From Bradyrhizobium sp. sBnM-33 (lineage in GTDB: Bacteria; Pseudomonadota; Alphaproteobacteria; Rhizobiales; Xanthobacteraceae), in contig NZ_CP136624.1 of assembly GCF_032917945.1 (NCBI RefSeq), forward strand, positions 2,852,001 to 2,916,000: a stretch of 64,000 nucleotides of DNA, written 5' to 3'. Below are positions 7,709 through 16,826 of the stretch, one piece after another; position 1 is the stretch's first letter; each line of letters opens with the position of its first letter. The notes under the pieces were generated by a model, which saw nothing but the letters and a program-made list of their open reading frames with translations, searched no databases and was not told where the DNA came from. The translations under genes were made by a program, and so were the position numbers.

Positions 7709-10290
7709 ATCTGCGCGAATTCCGCTCTCACGCACATCGGCTGGCCGACTGGCTGCCCTGGGCTTGTCTGATTGCGCCCGGAATTGTCCTGAACAAGGAC
7801 GGCAGTTTCCAGCGCACGGTTCGTTACCGTGGTCCAGATCTCGACAGCGCAACCGAAGCGGAACTGATGAGCGCCGCATCCCGCGTCAACAATGTCCTGA
7901 AGAGATTCGGGTCAGGCTGGGCGCTGTTCTTCGATGCCACCCGCATACCGGCCCCGGAATACCCGCGGTCGCAATTTCCCGATGCGGTGTCCTGGCTGGT
8001 CGACGAGGAGCGACGCGCGTCCTTTGAGGGAACGGTTGACACGGCATGGGATGACCCTTCGCGTCAGGGGGGCCAACATTTTGAGAGCATCTCGCATCTC
8101 ACACTCATGTATCTGCCGCCGGTCGAGCGAGTCTCAAGGCTGGAAGGCCTATTTCTGGAAAATCCGGGCCATGAAACGGCCGGCTCGAACCCGCTGTCTC
8201 GCTTATTTCGGCGACAGCACGCCGTTCGCCCGCAGCACGTGGCCGACCGCACCACGCCGCGACACGATAACACGAGCGACCGTCAACCGCCGCAACGCGC
8301 AGCGCGGCCGGGCGCATACCAGGAGCATCTCCAGCGCTTCATTCAGGAAACCGATCGTGCCGTCGATCTGCTCTCGTCCGTTCTGCCGGAAATCGCCCCG
8401 CTCGACGACAAGGACACGCTGACCTATCTGCACACTTGCGTCTCGACGAAGCGGCATCCCGTCAGTGTTCCCGAGATTCCGGCCTATCTGGACGCATTCT
8501 TAAGCGATGAGCCGCTGACCGGCGGTCTCTCGCCAGCGATCGGCCGCAGCCACCTTCGTATGGTGACCGTACTGGGCTTTCCGGCCGTTACGTTTCCGGG
8601 GGTGCTCGATGATTTGAACCGGCTCGGCGTCGCCTATCGATGGGCCACGCGCTTCTTACCGCTCGATCGGACGCAAGCCCAAGCAGCACTTTCCCGCTAT
8701 CGGCGGCAATGGTTCGCTAAGCGCAAATCCCTGGGCGTTATCCTGAAGGAGGTGATGTTCAACGAGCAGGCAGCCTTGCTCGACACGGATGCGGATAACA
8801 AGGCGGTGGACGCGGATGCGGCGCTCCAGGAACTCGGCGATGACCTCGTGGCGTTCGGCTACATCACGACGTCAGTCACGGTTCACGATGAGGATTCCCA
8901 CGCCGCCGACGAAAAGATTCGCGCGGTGGAACGGGCCATCAACAGCCGCGGCTTCACCACGATCCGGGAGAACGTCAACGCGGTGGAAGCCTGGCTCGGC
9001 AGCCTGCCGGGACAGGTCTACGCGAACCTGCGTCAGCCGATCGTCCATACCCTCAACCTCGCCCATATGTGTCCTTTGTCTGCCGTATGGGCAGGCGAGG
9101 CGCGCTGCGAACATCTGGATGGACCGCCGCTTCTCTTGGCCAAGACCAAGGGCGCGACGCCGTTTCGCCTGACGCTGCATGTCGGCGATGTCGGTCACAG
9201 CCTGATCGTCGGACCAACGGGCGCCGGCAAATCTGTCCTTCTGTTGGTACTGGCTCTTCAATTCCGCCGCTATCAAGGATCCCAGCTTGTGATCTTCGAC
9301 AAGGGCCGTTCGGCCCGCGCGGCAACGCTTGCACTCGGCGGCGCCTGGTATGAGTTGGGGGTGAAGGGCGGACTTGCGTTCCAGCCACTCCGGGATGTCG
9401 ACGATGAGGGAGCGCGGCTCTGGGCGCTTGACTGGTTGTGCGGCGTTCTTGCCCATGAACGAGTCCTCATCACGCCCGAGGTCAAGGAGACGATCTGGTC
9501 GGCCTTGAAGAGCCTTGGCTCGGCACCGGTCGCGGAACGCACCATGACCGGTCTTGTGGCCTTGCTGGCGCGCGACGCGCTGCGTCAGGCGCTGACGCCC
9601 TACACGCTGGAAGGCCCGTACGGACGCTTTCTTGACGCTGACGCGGACAGGCTCTCCAGCGCCGATGTGCTGACGTTCGAGATGGAAGAACTGATGGCGC
9701 TGCCGGGACTGGTGGCGCCCGTGCTAACCTACCTGTTTCATGCGCTCGAGGCGCGATTTGACGGCCGTCCAAGGCTTCTGGTTCTGGATGAGGCCTGGTT
9801 GTTTTTGGGCGATCCGTTGTTCGCCCATCGCATCCGCGAATGGCTGAAGACGCTCCGCAAGAAGAACGTCGCAGTGGTTTTCGCGACCCAGTCACTCAGT
9901 GATATTGCCGACAGCCAGATCGCGCCGGCGATCATTGAGTCCTGCCCAACCCGGATATTCCTGCCAAACCCCCGGGCGCTTGAGCCTGCCCAGTCGGAAA
10001 CCTACCGCCGTTTCGGTCTTAACGACACGCAAGTGCGCCTGATCGCGGAAGCCTTTCCGAAGCGCGACTATTACCTGCAATCGCGCGCCGGCAACCGCCT
10101 GTTCGAGCTTGGTCTCGGTCCAATTGCGCTTGCCTTCGCAGCGGCTTCATCGCCCGAGGATCAGCGCCTGATTGAGGCACTACTCGCCAAATTCGGCCCC
10201 AGCCAGTTCGCGGAACGCTACCTCGCCGCCCGAGATCTTCAGTGGGCCGCCAATCTGATCAGCACCTTCGAACACGTCAGGGACGCGTGA
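7702..10290 (+). CDS. trbE: Conjugal transfer ATPase TrbE (VirB4-like)
   Basis: TrbE is the large inner-membrane-associated ATPase of the mating-pair apparatus. Walker A (GPTGAGKSVLLLVLALQF) lies near residue 503 and Walker B (LLVLDEAWLFL) near residue 692, with the ATQSLSDIADS stretch after it, all typical of VirB4. The predicted length is 862 residues. I prefer the ATG at 7702 (MLNLREFRS), the common N-terminus of the family, behind aaggga; an ATG at 7693 is also in frame. Residues about 155-200 are unusually rich in Arg, Pro and Gln and look unlike the rest of the protein. I could not show a compensated frameshift there. Confidence 0.93.
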   Translation: MLNLREFRSHAHRLADWLPWACLIAPGIVLNKDGSFQRTVRYRGPDLDSATEAELMSAASRVNNVLKRFGSGWALFFDATRIPAPEYPRSQFPDAVSWLVDEERRASFEGTVDTAWDDPSRQGGQHFESISHLTLMYLPPVERVSRLEGLFLENPGHETAGSNPLSRLFRRQHAVRPQHVADRTTPRHDNTSDRQPPQRAARPGAYQEHLQRFIQETDRAVDLLSSVLPEIAPLDDKDTLTYLHTCVSTKRHPVSVPEIPAYLDAFLSDEPLTGGLSPAIGRSHLRMVTVLGFPAVTFPGVLDDLNRLGVAYRWATRFLPLDRTQAQAALSRYRRQWFAKRKSLGVILKEVMFNEQAALLDTDADNKAVDADAALQELGDDLVAFGYITTSVTVHDEDSHAADEKIRAVERAINSRGFTTIRENVNAVEAWLGSLPGQVYANLRQPIVHTLNLAHMCPLSAVWAGEARCEHLDGPPLLLAKTKGATPFRLTLHVGDVGHSLIVGPTGAGKSVLLLVLALQFRRYQGSQLVIFDKGRSARAATLALGGAWYELGVKGGLAFQPLRDVDDEGARLWALDWLCGVLAHERVLITPEVKETIWSALKSLGSAPVAERTMTGLVALLARDALRQALTPYTLEGPYGRFLDADADRLSSADVLTFEMEELMALPGLVAPVLTYLFHALEARFDGRPRLLVLDEAWLFLGDPLFAHRIREWLKTLRKKNVAVVFATQSLSDIADSQIAPAIIESCPTRIFLPNPRALEPAQSETYRRFGLNDTQVRLIAEAFPKRDYYLQSRAGNRLFELGLGPIALAFAAASSPEDQRLIEALLAKFGPSQFAERYLAARDLQWAANLISTFEHVRDA

Positions 10291-10339
10291 TTCCACGCGC
10301 GTTGCCTGCAATCCTTTCCTCTAATCCGGAGTCCATCTG

Positions 10340-11095
10340 ATGCTGGAAAAGCTGTTCGGCAAAACCGTTCCACGAAAAATACCGACCAGTGTCGTCGCAA
10401 TCGGACTGGCACTCGTCGTTGCGGTGAATGGGTCGCGACGACTTGGAGCCCAGATCGTCGTGTTCGATCCGTCGAACTACAGTCAGAATATTCTGACCGC
10501 CGCGCGGGCATTGGATCAGATCAACAATCAAATCAAGAGCCTCGAAAACGAGGCGCAGATGCTGATCAACGGCGCCAGGAACCTGACGAGCCTGCCAAGC
10601 AGCGTTGTTGGCCAACTCACTTCGAAGATAAACGAGATCAACAGCCTGATCGCCCAGGCCAAGGGCATTTCATTCGACGTTCAGAAAACCCAGGGCGACT
10701 TTCAGCGGTTTTATCCTCGCCAATATAGCGCAGCAGTGTCCTCAGATCGGATGGTGCAGGACGCGACAGCCCGCTGGGACAACACCTATCAGGCGCTGAA
10801 GCAAACGCTGGTGACCCAGGCGACGATTGCTTCCGCGCTCGATCAGGACGGGCAGACGCTCCGTACCCTGATGGCGAATTCTTCGGGCGCCGTCGGGTCA
10901 CTGCAGGCCCAGCAGTCCGGCAACGAACTATTGGCGCTTCAGGTCAAGCAGTCGCTGCAGGCTCAGGCGCTGGTCGCGACGCAGGCCCGAGCTGAGGCCT
11001 TGCGAGCGGTCGAGCAGCAGGCGTCCGCGGAGGCCGGGCGCGAGCGCTTTACCCGTTTCATCGGGGACGGTCGCGCTTACACCGGCGGACGCTAG
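10340..11095 (+). CDS. trbJ: Conjugal transfer protein TrbJ (VirB5-like)
   Basis: This 251-residue exported protein is predicted to be a minor pilus or entry-exclusion-region component. It has a hydrophobic export segment (SVVAIGLALVVAVNG) ending near residue 37, then long amphipathic helices rich in Gln, Ala and Asn (DQINNQIKSLENEAQML), and the family motif FDPSNYSQNI close to the mature N-terminus. The small trbK gene (lipoprotein, entry exclusion) that often follows is missing here: only 12 bases separate trbJ from trbL. Confidence 0.9.
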   Translation: MLEKLFGKTVPRKIPTSVVAIGLALVVAVNGSRRLGAQIVVFDPSNYSQNILTAARALDQINNQIKSLENEAQMLINGARNLTSLPSSVVGQLTSKINEINSLIAQAKGISFDVQKTQGDFQRFYPRQYSAAVSSDRMVQDATARWDNTYQALKQTLVTQATIASALDQDGQTLRTLMANSSGAVGSLQAQQSGNELLALQVKQSLQAQALVATQARAEALRAVEQQASAEAGRERFTRFIGDGRAYTGGR

Positions 11096-11107
11096 AGGAG
11101 GGGGACC

Positions 11108-12286
11108 ATGGCTGATCTCGCGGTCATCGACCGTTTTACCGAAACATTCTCGCGCTACATCGATTCCGGCTTCGGAATTCTCGGCGGCGACGTTGCGTTT
11201 CTGAGCTCAACGCTGGTTGTCATTGATTTGACGCTTGCGGGCCTTGCGTGGAGCCTGCGTGCCGACGATCACATCCTGGTTACGCTTGCCAAGAAGGTGC
11301 TCTATGTCGGGGCATTCGCCTTCATCATTGGCAACTTCAAGTCGCTTGCCGGCATCGTCTTCAGTTCGTTCTCAAGCATTGGGCTGAAGGCAAGCGGCGG
11401 TTCGCTGAGCGCGGCGGATCTGATGCGGCCGGGCTTCGTGGCCTCGTCGGGGTTCACCGCGGCACATCCGCTGCTCGAGGAAACCGGCCAGTTCTCGGGC
11501 TTCGACATACTGACCAACCTGCCCACGATTCTGATCCTGCTGTTTTGCTGGATCGTGATCGTGCTCGCGTTCTTCATCCTCTCGGTCCAACTGTTCGTTA
11601 CCTTGATCGAGTTCAAGCTGACGACGCTTGCGAGTTTTATTCTGGTACCGTTCGCCCTCTGGGGCAAAACGTCTTTTCTCGCCGAAAAGACGCTCGGCAA
11701 CGTGGTCGCATCCGGTGTCAAGGTGATGGTGCTTGCGATCATCATCGGCATCGGATCGACCATCTTCGGTGAACTCGCCACGACGCTGACCCGACCGGTC
11801 GATATTGTTTCCGCCATGAGCCTGCTGCTTGCCGCGCTCTCCTTGTTTGGGCTCGGTATCTTTGGCCCAGGAATCGCGGCCGGTCTGGTGTCGGGCGCGC
11901 CCCAACTTGGCGCCGGTGCTGCCGCGGGCACGGTTGCGGGCGCCGCGGCGGTCGCGATCGGCGGTGGTGCGATGGCGCTCGGCGGCTTGCGGATGGCGGC
12001 AGGGTCGGTAGGAACGCTCCGTTCAGCCGCTTCCCTTTCCGGTACACCGACGAGCGGGCCTACCCCTGCGGCAGATGCGGCCGGCGCTCGCCAGAGTTCT
12101 CAGCCGGCGGAAGCCGGCAGGCTTGGCGGTGAGGGCTCCGCTTCATCCAGCGGCAGACCGTCGGGTCTGGCCGGCCAGTTCCGTCCGGGACAGCAGATCA
12201 AGGATGCGGCGCGCGTCGCCAGCCATACCCTGAAGGAAGGTGACAAAGGTGGACACTCTTCCGGTCCCAAGCTGGGAGAGGACTAA
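11108..12286 (+). CDS. trbL: Conjugal transfer protein TrbL (VirB6-like)
   Basis: This 392-residue polytopic inner-membrane channel component has about six hydrophobic segments between residues 30 and 270, including VVIDLTLAGLAWSL and ILILLFCWIVIVLAFFIL. It ends in an Ala/Gly/Ser/Pro-rich tail of about 110 residues, usual for TrbL of rhizobia. A good ribosome binding site (gaggaggggg) precedes the ATG. It follows trbJ directly and is followed 4 bases later by trbF. Confidence 0.92.
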   Translation: MADLAVIDRFTETFSRYIDSGFGILGGDVAFLSSTLVVIDLTLAGLAWSLRADDHILVTLAKKVLYVGAFAFIIGNFKSLAGIVFSSFSSIGLKASGGSLSAADLMRPGFVASSGFTAAHPLLEETGQFSGFDILTNLPTILILLFCWIVIVLAFFILSVQLFVTLIEFKLTTLASFILVPFALWGKTSFLAEKTLGNVVASGVKVMVLAIIIGIGSTIFGELATTLTRPVDIVSAMSLLLAALSLFGLGIFGPGIAAGLVSGAPQLGAGAAAGTVAGAAAVAIGGGAMALGGLRMAAGSVGTLRSAASLSGTPTSGPTPAADAAGARQSSQPAEAGRLGGEGSASSSGRPSGLAGQFRPGQQIKDAARVASHTLKEGDKGGHSSGPKLGED

Positions 12287-12290
12287 AGCT

Positions 12291-12995
12291 ATGGCGACTC
12301 ATCCCTTCCACCGCCCGTCGGTCCGCTATGGCAATACGCCCGAGCCGGTCACGCCCTATCAGAAGGCGCAACAGGTCTGGGACGAACGGCTGGGCTCGGC
12401 CCGCGTTCAGGCCAGCAACTGGCGGCTAGCCGCTCTGGCCGCTATTGCACTTTCAACGGTGTTGGGTCTCACGTTTTCGATGGTGATTGGCCGGTCCGGC
12501 GTCGTGCCATATGTGGTCGAGGTTGATCGCCTCGGTGAAGTGCGCGCTGTCGGTCCTGCATTTGAAACCTACCAGCCGTCCGATGCCCAGATCGCGCACT
12601 TCCTCGCGCGCTTCGTCGAAAATGTCCGCTCGCTATCGATTGACCCGATCATCGTACGAACGAACTGGCTTCGGGCATATGACTTTGTCACCGATCGCGG
12701 GGCGCAGGCTCTTAACGAGTATGCCCGCGAAGCCGACCCCTTCACCAAGATCGGTGCAAAAACCGCAACCGCCGACGTGATCTCGGTTGTCCGTGCATCC
12801 GGCGAAAGTTTCGAGATTCGCTGGAAAGAGAACACCTACGAGAACGGTGCGGTCGCAAAGACTGAGCGATTCACCGGTGTCGTGACAGTCATCCTGAAAC
12901 CCCCAACCAGCGCCGAGACGTTGCGGAAAAATCCGCTCGGTCTCTACGTTCATTCCCTCAACTGGTCGCGCGACCTGATCGGAGACGCAAAATGA
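12291..12995 (+). CDS. trbF: Conjugal transfer protein TrbF (VirB8-like)
   Basis: TrbF is a bitopic inner-membrane protein that nucleates assembly of the secretion channel. The 234-residue sequence has a cytoplasmic N-terminus (NTPEPVTPYQKAQQVWDER), one membrane span near residues 45-65 (LAALAAIALSTVLGLTFSMV), and a periplasmic NTF2-like VirB8 domain. The open frame continues upstream of 12291 but the ATG there follows the trbL stop closely. The stop overlaps the trbG start (atga). Confidence 0.93.
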   Translation: MATHPFHRPSVRYGNTPEPVTPYQKAQQVWDERLGSARVQASNWRLAALAAIALSTVLGLTFSMVIGRSGVVPYVVEVDRLGEVRAVGPAFETYQPSDAQIAHFLARFVENVRSLSIDPIIVRTNWLRAYDFVTDRGAQALNEYAREADPFTKIGAKTATADVISVVRASGESFEIRWKENTYENGAVAKTERFTGVVTVILKPPTSAETLRKNPLGLYVHSLNWSRDLIGDAK

Positions 12996-14017
12996 CGTTC
13001 TTTGCCATGAAGAGCTGCGCATCGGTGAGCATCCTTGCGGTGGCGTTCGCACTTGGGGGCTGCGCCATGAAATTGAATCTTGAGGCGCCGTACGACGAGT
13101 TGAGTTTTGAGAAGGCTCTTCCGGAGGCTGATCCGCCTAAGCCGGTCGAGGTTGTCGAGGTACCCAAGGTGTTGCCTCTGCCTGGCCAGCTCAAGCCTTG
13201 GCCAACCAAAGGTGCGAAAGGCGAGAAGGTTCCGCCGGAGCAGGCCATTGCCACTGCCAACAAGGCCGCGCGGATCGAGCCGACCCGGGCAGGCTATATC
13301 AATGCCATTCAGGTCTATCCTTGGACCGAAGGCGCGCTTTATCGGCTCTACTCCAGCCCGGAGAAGGTCTCCACCATTGTGCTGCAGCCAGCCGAAGAGC
13401 TGATCGATGTCTCGACCGGCGATACAGTGCGCTGGGTCATCGCTGACACCATCAGCGGGCAGGGGGGCACACGGCGAGTTCATATCCTGGTCAAGCCGAC
13501 GCTGCCGGACATTCAGACCAATCTCGTGGTGTTGACCGACCGGCGCACCTACCACCTCGAACTCGTCTCCACCAAGCAGACCTACATGGCCTCAATCTCC
13601 TGGACCTATCCGACCGATAGTCTGGTTGCGCTTCATAAGCAGAACCGGGCGGCGCAGGAGAATGAGCAACGTGTTGCTGATCGCGGCGTGCGGCTGGACA
13701 GCTTGAACTTCCGTTATCGCATCGAGGGGGACGATCCACCGTGGCGGCCGCTTCGTGCCTTCGACGATGGCCATAAGGTCTTTATTCAGATGCCGTCGGG
13801 TCTCTCCCAAGGCGAAGCGCCGCCGCTGTTCATCGCCGGCGCCGATGGCCGGCCTAACCTCGTCAATTATCGCGTACGAGGTTCCTACTACATCGTCGAT
13901 CGGATGTTCGGCGCTGCCGAGCTTCGCCTTGGCGAGAATCCCCAGCGCACGGTTCGGATCATCCGTACCGATGCGCGCCCGGTCTCACAGATCTTCAGCA
14001 CCGGAGGCGCATCGTGA
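12992..14017 (+). CDS. trbG: Conjugal transfer protein TrbG (VirB9-like), lipoprotein signal
   Basis: TrbG is a periplasmic or outer-membrane core component of the type IV channel. The N-terminus is a lipoprotein signal with lipobox ALGGC (Cys 24), followed by a proline-rich spacer (about residues 50-80) and the VirB9/CagX beta-rich domain containing WTEGALYRLY and the DRRTYHLELV stretch. At 341 residues it has the normal length. The ATG overlaps the trbF stop, and the trbI start overlaps its stop as gtga. Confidence 0.93.
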   Translation: MTFFAMKSCASVSILAVAFALGGCAMKLNLEAPYDELSFEKALPEADPPKPVEVVEVPKVLPLPGQLKPWPTKGAKGEKVPPEQAIATANKAARIEPTRAGYINAIQVYPWTEGALYRLYSSPEKVSTIVLQPAEELIDVSTGDTVRWVIADTISGQGGTRRVHILVKPTLPDIQTNLVVLTDRRTYHLELVSTKQTYMASISWTYPTDSLVALHKQNRAAQENEQRVADRGVRLDSLNFRYRIEGDDPPWRPLRAFDDGHKVFIQMPSGLSQGEAPPLFIAGADGRPNLVNYRVRGSYYIVDRMFGAAELRLGENPQRTVRIIRTDARPVSQIFSTGGAS

Positions 14018-15291
14018 TCGAGGATTCCGACAAGGTGCCACCGGAACGGCTGGAATTGCGGGCACGGCCGCGGCCGATCCGCCGTCTCAACAAACGCACC
14101 CTCATGATTGGCTGCGCAGTCGCCGCGTTGTTCATCGCGGGTGCGACGATCGTCGCGCTCAGTCCGCCTCGGATGTTCAAACCCGCCGACCGAACCGAAT
14201 TGTACAATACCGACCGCAAACAGACTGCTGACGGGCTCACCAAGCTGCCCAAATCCTATCAAGACTTGCCGCCGAAGCTCGGCCCACCTTCGCCCGGCGA
14301 TATCGGTCGCGCCTTCGCCGAGAGTGAGAAGAAGCTAGGAGCAAGCCCGTCCGAAACGCCGTTCCAGGCCAATCCGGAGCAGGATGTCGAGCGGGCAGAG
14401 CGCATCCGTCAGGCCCGTATTGCGCAGCAGGCCAAGGAGTCAGGCCTCCTGTTTCGCCTGTCCGACAAGCAGGACCGGCGCAAACAGCCGGTGGCTGCGG
14501 TCACGACCACTGAGCAGCCTTCGGCATTTCGTCCGGCACCCGCCGATAACACTCCGACGACAACTGATCTCCTTGCAAAGGCCCGTGGCCTGAACGACCG
14601 CTCCAGCGAAATCATTCCATCTTCCCAGGCGCGCAAGCTCGCCTTCGTTAGCGCCAAAGCCGACAAGGAGACCACCAACCCTCACAGCCTCGCAGCCGCG
14701 CCGTCGCCTTATGCGATCATGGCAGGATCGATCATTCCGGCGAGCCTGATCACTGGCTTGAATTCCGATCTCCCGGGATCGACGATCGCCCAGGTAACGG
14801 AAAACGTCTACGACACCGTGACCGGCGAGCATCTCCTAGTACCGCAGGGAACGAAGCTCTTTGGCAAATACGACAGCGTTGTCGCCTTTGGCCAGAAACG
14901 TGCGTTGGTGGTCTGGACGCGCTTGATCCTGCCTAATGGCAATTCGGTCGTCATCGAGAATCTACCGGCCACAGACGTGGCGGGCTATGCTGGGCTGGAG
15001 GACGAGGTCGATTTCCATACTTGGCAGTTGCTCAAGGGGATTGGTCTGGCGACTCTTATTGGTGTTGGGACCCAGCTCTCGCTAGGCAATGACGAAAGCG
15101 ATCTGGTCAAGGCGCTGCGCGAAAGCATTCAGCAGACGACCAATAGGGCAGGTCAGCGGCTCATTGAACGTGAACTCGATGTACAGCCGACCATCACAGT
15201 ACGACCCGGCTGGCCGTTACGCGTCATTGTTTCGAAGGATCTCGTGCTGAAACCCTATCGGGACTTTCAGATTGCCGCTAAGACGAGATGA
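14014..15291 (+). CDS. trbI: Conjugal transfer protein TrbI (VirB10-like)
   Basis: TrbI spans the inner membrane and periplasm and forms the outer-membrane core with TrbG. The 425-residue sequence has a cytoplasmic N-terminus rich in Arg and Pro, one membrane span near residues 28-50 (TLMIGCAVAALFIAGATIVAL), a variable periplasmic region, and the conserved VirB10 domain in the last 200 residues (MAGSIIPASLITGLNSDLPG, VPQGTKLFGKYDS, RPGWPLRVIVSKDLVL). The start is GTG, overlapping the trbG stop. The stop overlaps the DUF2274 start. Confidence 0.94.
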   Translation: MIEDSDKVPPERLELRARPRPIRRLNKRTLMIGCAVAALFIAGATIVALSPPRMFKPADRTELYNTDRKQTADGLTKLPKSYQDLPPKLGPPSPGDIGRAFAESEKKLGASPSETPFQANPEQDVERAERIRQARIAQQAKESGLLFRLSDKQDRRKQPVAAVTTTEQPSAFRPAPADNTPTTTDLLAKARGLNDRSSEIIPSSQARKLAFVSAKADKETTNPHSLAAAPSPYAIMAGSIIPASLITGLNSDLPGSTIAQVTENVYDTVTGEHLLVPQGTKLFGKYDSVVAFGQKRALVVWTRLILPNGNSVVIENLPATDVAGYAGLEDEVDFHTWQLLKGIGLATLIGVGTQLSLGNDESDLVKALRESIQQTTNRAGQRLIERELDVQPTITVRPGWPLRVIVSKDLVLKPYRDFQIAAKTR

Positions 15292-15659
15292 CATCGATGA
15301 AGCTCTCGAAACTGCCAGACCGTACCCCGGTCAAGCTCGGCACGACGCTAACGCCGATCCTTGCGGCGCGGCTTCGCGACTACGCCGATTTTTACGCAGA
15401 GACCTACGGCACACGGGAGGAGGTCGCCGATCTGGTACCGTTCATGCTGGAGGCGTTTCTCGATGGCGATGCGGATTTCAGGCGAGCCAGCCGGGCAGGC
15501 GGCGCAAAGGACCCGTCGATTGGTACGCCCCGACGTCTCAATAATCGGTCTACTGAGAAAGAGCCGGGGGAGAGCCACAGCAAGAGCAAGGAACCATCCT
15601 ACCGGCCGGCTAGCAGGGAAGAGGCGAGCCAGAGATTTCCGTCGTCTAGACCGGAGTGA
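15288..15659 (+). CDS. DUF2274-family protein at the end of the trb operon
   Basis: This 123-residue protein is coupled to trbI by an atga overlap. The N-terminal 60 residues (LSKLPDRTPVKLGTTLTP, then LRDYADFYAETYG) match the DUF2274 family, a small helical domain, possibly ribbon-helix-helix, regularly found as the last gene of rhizobial trb clusters. The C-terminal half is charged and probably disordered. Function is unknown. An internal ATG at 15297 is a possible start. Its 3' end overlaps the convergent gene on the other strand by 14 bases. Confidence 0.75.
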   Translation: MTSMKLSKLPDRTPVKLGTTLTPILAARLRDYADFYAETYGTREEVADLVPFMLEAFLDGDADFRRASRAGGAKDPSIGTPRRLNNRSTEKEPGESHSKSKEPSYRPASREEASQRFPSSRPE

Positions 15660-16062
15660 TCGGTTCGCTTGACATCTGGCTGATGGCAGCCTTCACGAGA
15701 CTGATAGAACATTCAAGTCGCTGCAGGAGGGTCTTTAGGTCTGAAACAGTTGCTTCTTCCATCCGAAGATTTTCAGTATTTACGGCCCTTCGAACTAGGA
15801 CGTCGAGCGCCTCGACGTCGGTCGGCGGATTTGGGGTGGTGTCCGCAGCATGTGACAATAGCATATGTGAAATTACCGTTCCGTCCGGACTAATCCTCAC
15901 GGTTAACGAAGCTCTCGTCAACACCGTTTGCTCTACGATTTGGGTAGGCACATCGACCGCCGAAACGTAATCGCTGACTCCGACGATACGGTATCCAAAT
16001 CGATAGGTATCCCCCGCGACTTCCGCGAATGGCTCTAGCTGTACCGTCTCAAGACCATTCAT
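15646..16062 (-). CDS. Unknown 138-aa protein divergent from the XRE regulator
   Basis: I do not recognise a family. The protein is 138 residues, mixed beta/alpha in character, without signal peptide or membrane segment. It reads cleanly from an ATG at 16062 with a purine-rich agaggcag upstream. It is transcribed away from the XRE gene at 16131, and the palindromic operator lies between the two starts, so the regulator may control both. The 3' end overlaps the DUF2274 gene by 14 bases in convergent orientation. Confidence 0.6.
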   Translation of the reverse strand: MNGLETVQLEPFAEVAGDTYRFGYRIVGVSDYVSAVDVPTQIVEQTVLTRASLTVRISPDGTVISHMLLSHAADTTPNPPTDVEALDVLVRRAVNTENLRMEEATVSDLKTLLQRLECSISLVKAAISQMSSEPITPV

Positions 16063-16091
16063 TCGGGATACTGCCTCTGCAATTCTCTTTG

Positions 16092-16123
16092 TTGAGTATA
16101 CTCAATTGATGAGTATGCTCAAC
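16092..16123. promoter_or_regulatory. Paired operators between the divergent gene and the XRE gene
   Basis: A perfect 14-base palindrome TTGAGTATACTCAA lies at 16092-16105. A second, nearly perfect site TGAGTATGCTCA follows at 16110-16121. The two centres are about 17 bases apart. They sit 8 to 39 bases upstream of the XRE start, the expected place for autoregulation by a dimeric helix-turn-helix repressor. Confidence 0.72.
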
Positions 16124-16130
16124 AAGAAGC

Positions 16131-16352
16131 ATGCCGTCTTTCATGGACGGGATGCGAGACATTGTTGCAAAGAACCTTCGGCGGCTCCGGCATGAAAAAG
16201 GCTGGAGTCAGGAGGAACTCTCGTTCCGGGCAAAGGTAGATCGAAGCTACATCAGCCAGCTGGAAACCAGCGCCTACAGTGCTTCGGTTACTATGCTCGG
16301 CAAGCTTGCAAAGGCACTGGGCGTGGACGCTGGGGACCTACTAAAGCGATAA
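16131..16352 (+). CDS. XRE-family helix-turn-helix regulator
   Basis: This 73-residue protein is almost entirely a Cro/C1-type helix-turn-helix domain (NLRRLRHEKGWSQEELSFRA, then SYISQLETS). Small proteins of this form regulate transfer or excision genes in many integrative elements. It lies downstream of the trb cluster behind paired palindromes that it may bind. ATG codons at 16143 and 16152 are alternative starts and would still keep the whole DNA-binding domain. Confidence 0.85.
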   Translation: MPSFMDGMRDIVAKNLRRLRHEKGWSQEELSFRAKVDRSYISQLETSAYSASVTMLGKLAKALGVDAGDLLKR

Positions 16353-16826
16353 TGTGAGTCGCGAGTTTGCGCGGTCGTGCCGGCGGTTCGAAAGCTTCGG
16401 TCTCGACAGAACCAACGCGCTCCGGCATCCCACGAATTGGACGCATGCCGGCGCGGGCTGGGAAGGCAGCCCGCTGAAATCCACCGGATCAGCGCAGCGT
16501 TTCGATCAGCACGGGCGGCAAAATATGACTTGTACGCTGACCCTGTGAGCAGCCTTGGGATGTTTGTATTGGGTGAGCGGAACCGTGTCGCCATTCCGGG
16601 GGTAGAGAAAAACATTTATGCCTCCCTTATCCGAGAGATATTCAACCGAAGGGAAGAGACAGACGTTCCGCGCCCTTCGCGGAAATCGGCTGGCTCGGCG
16701 AGCGGGCCGGATAAGATAGGCTTGCCGCCGCGCAATCGCCTTTAGTGCAGAAATCGAGTATCGCGACACAACGGCGGAAGGTCTGCTTCGTGCCAGTTCG
16801 TTCAAAGATTTGTTGAGGCTAGAGGA
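16353..16826. other. Region without a supported gene
   Basis: About 470 bases lie between the XRE stop and the end of the minus-strand STAND gene. Overlapping open frames of 60-120 codons exist on both strands, but none has a recognisable domain or convincing ribosome binding site. It may be a decayed gene remnant. Confidence 0.35.

Noticed and set aside
16354..16745. Possible small genes after the XRE regulator
   Set aside because: Two overlapping plus-strand frames and one minus-strand frame exist, but none has a family feature or convincing ribosome binding site.
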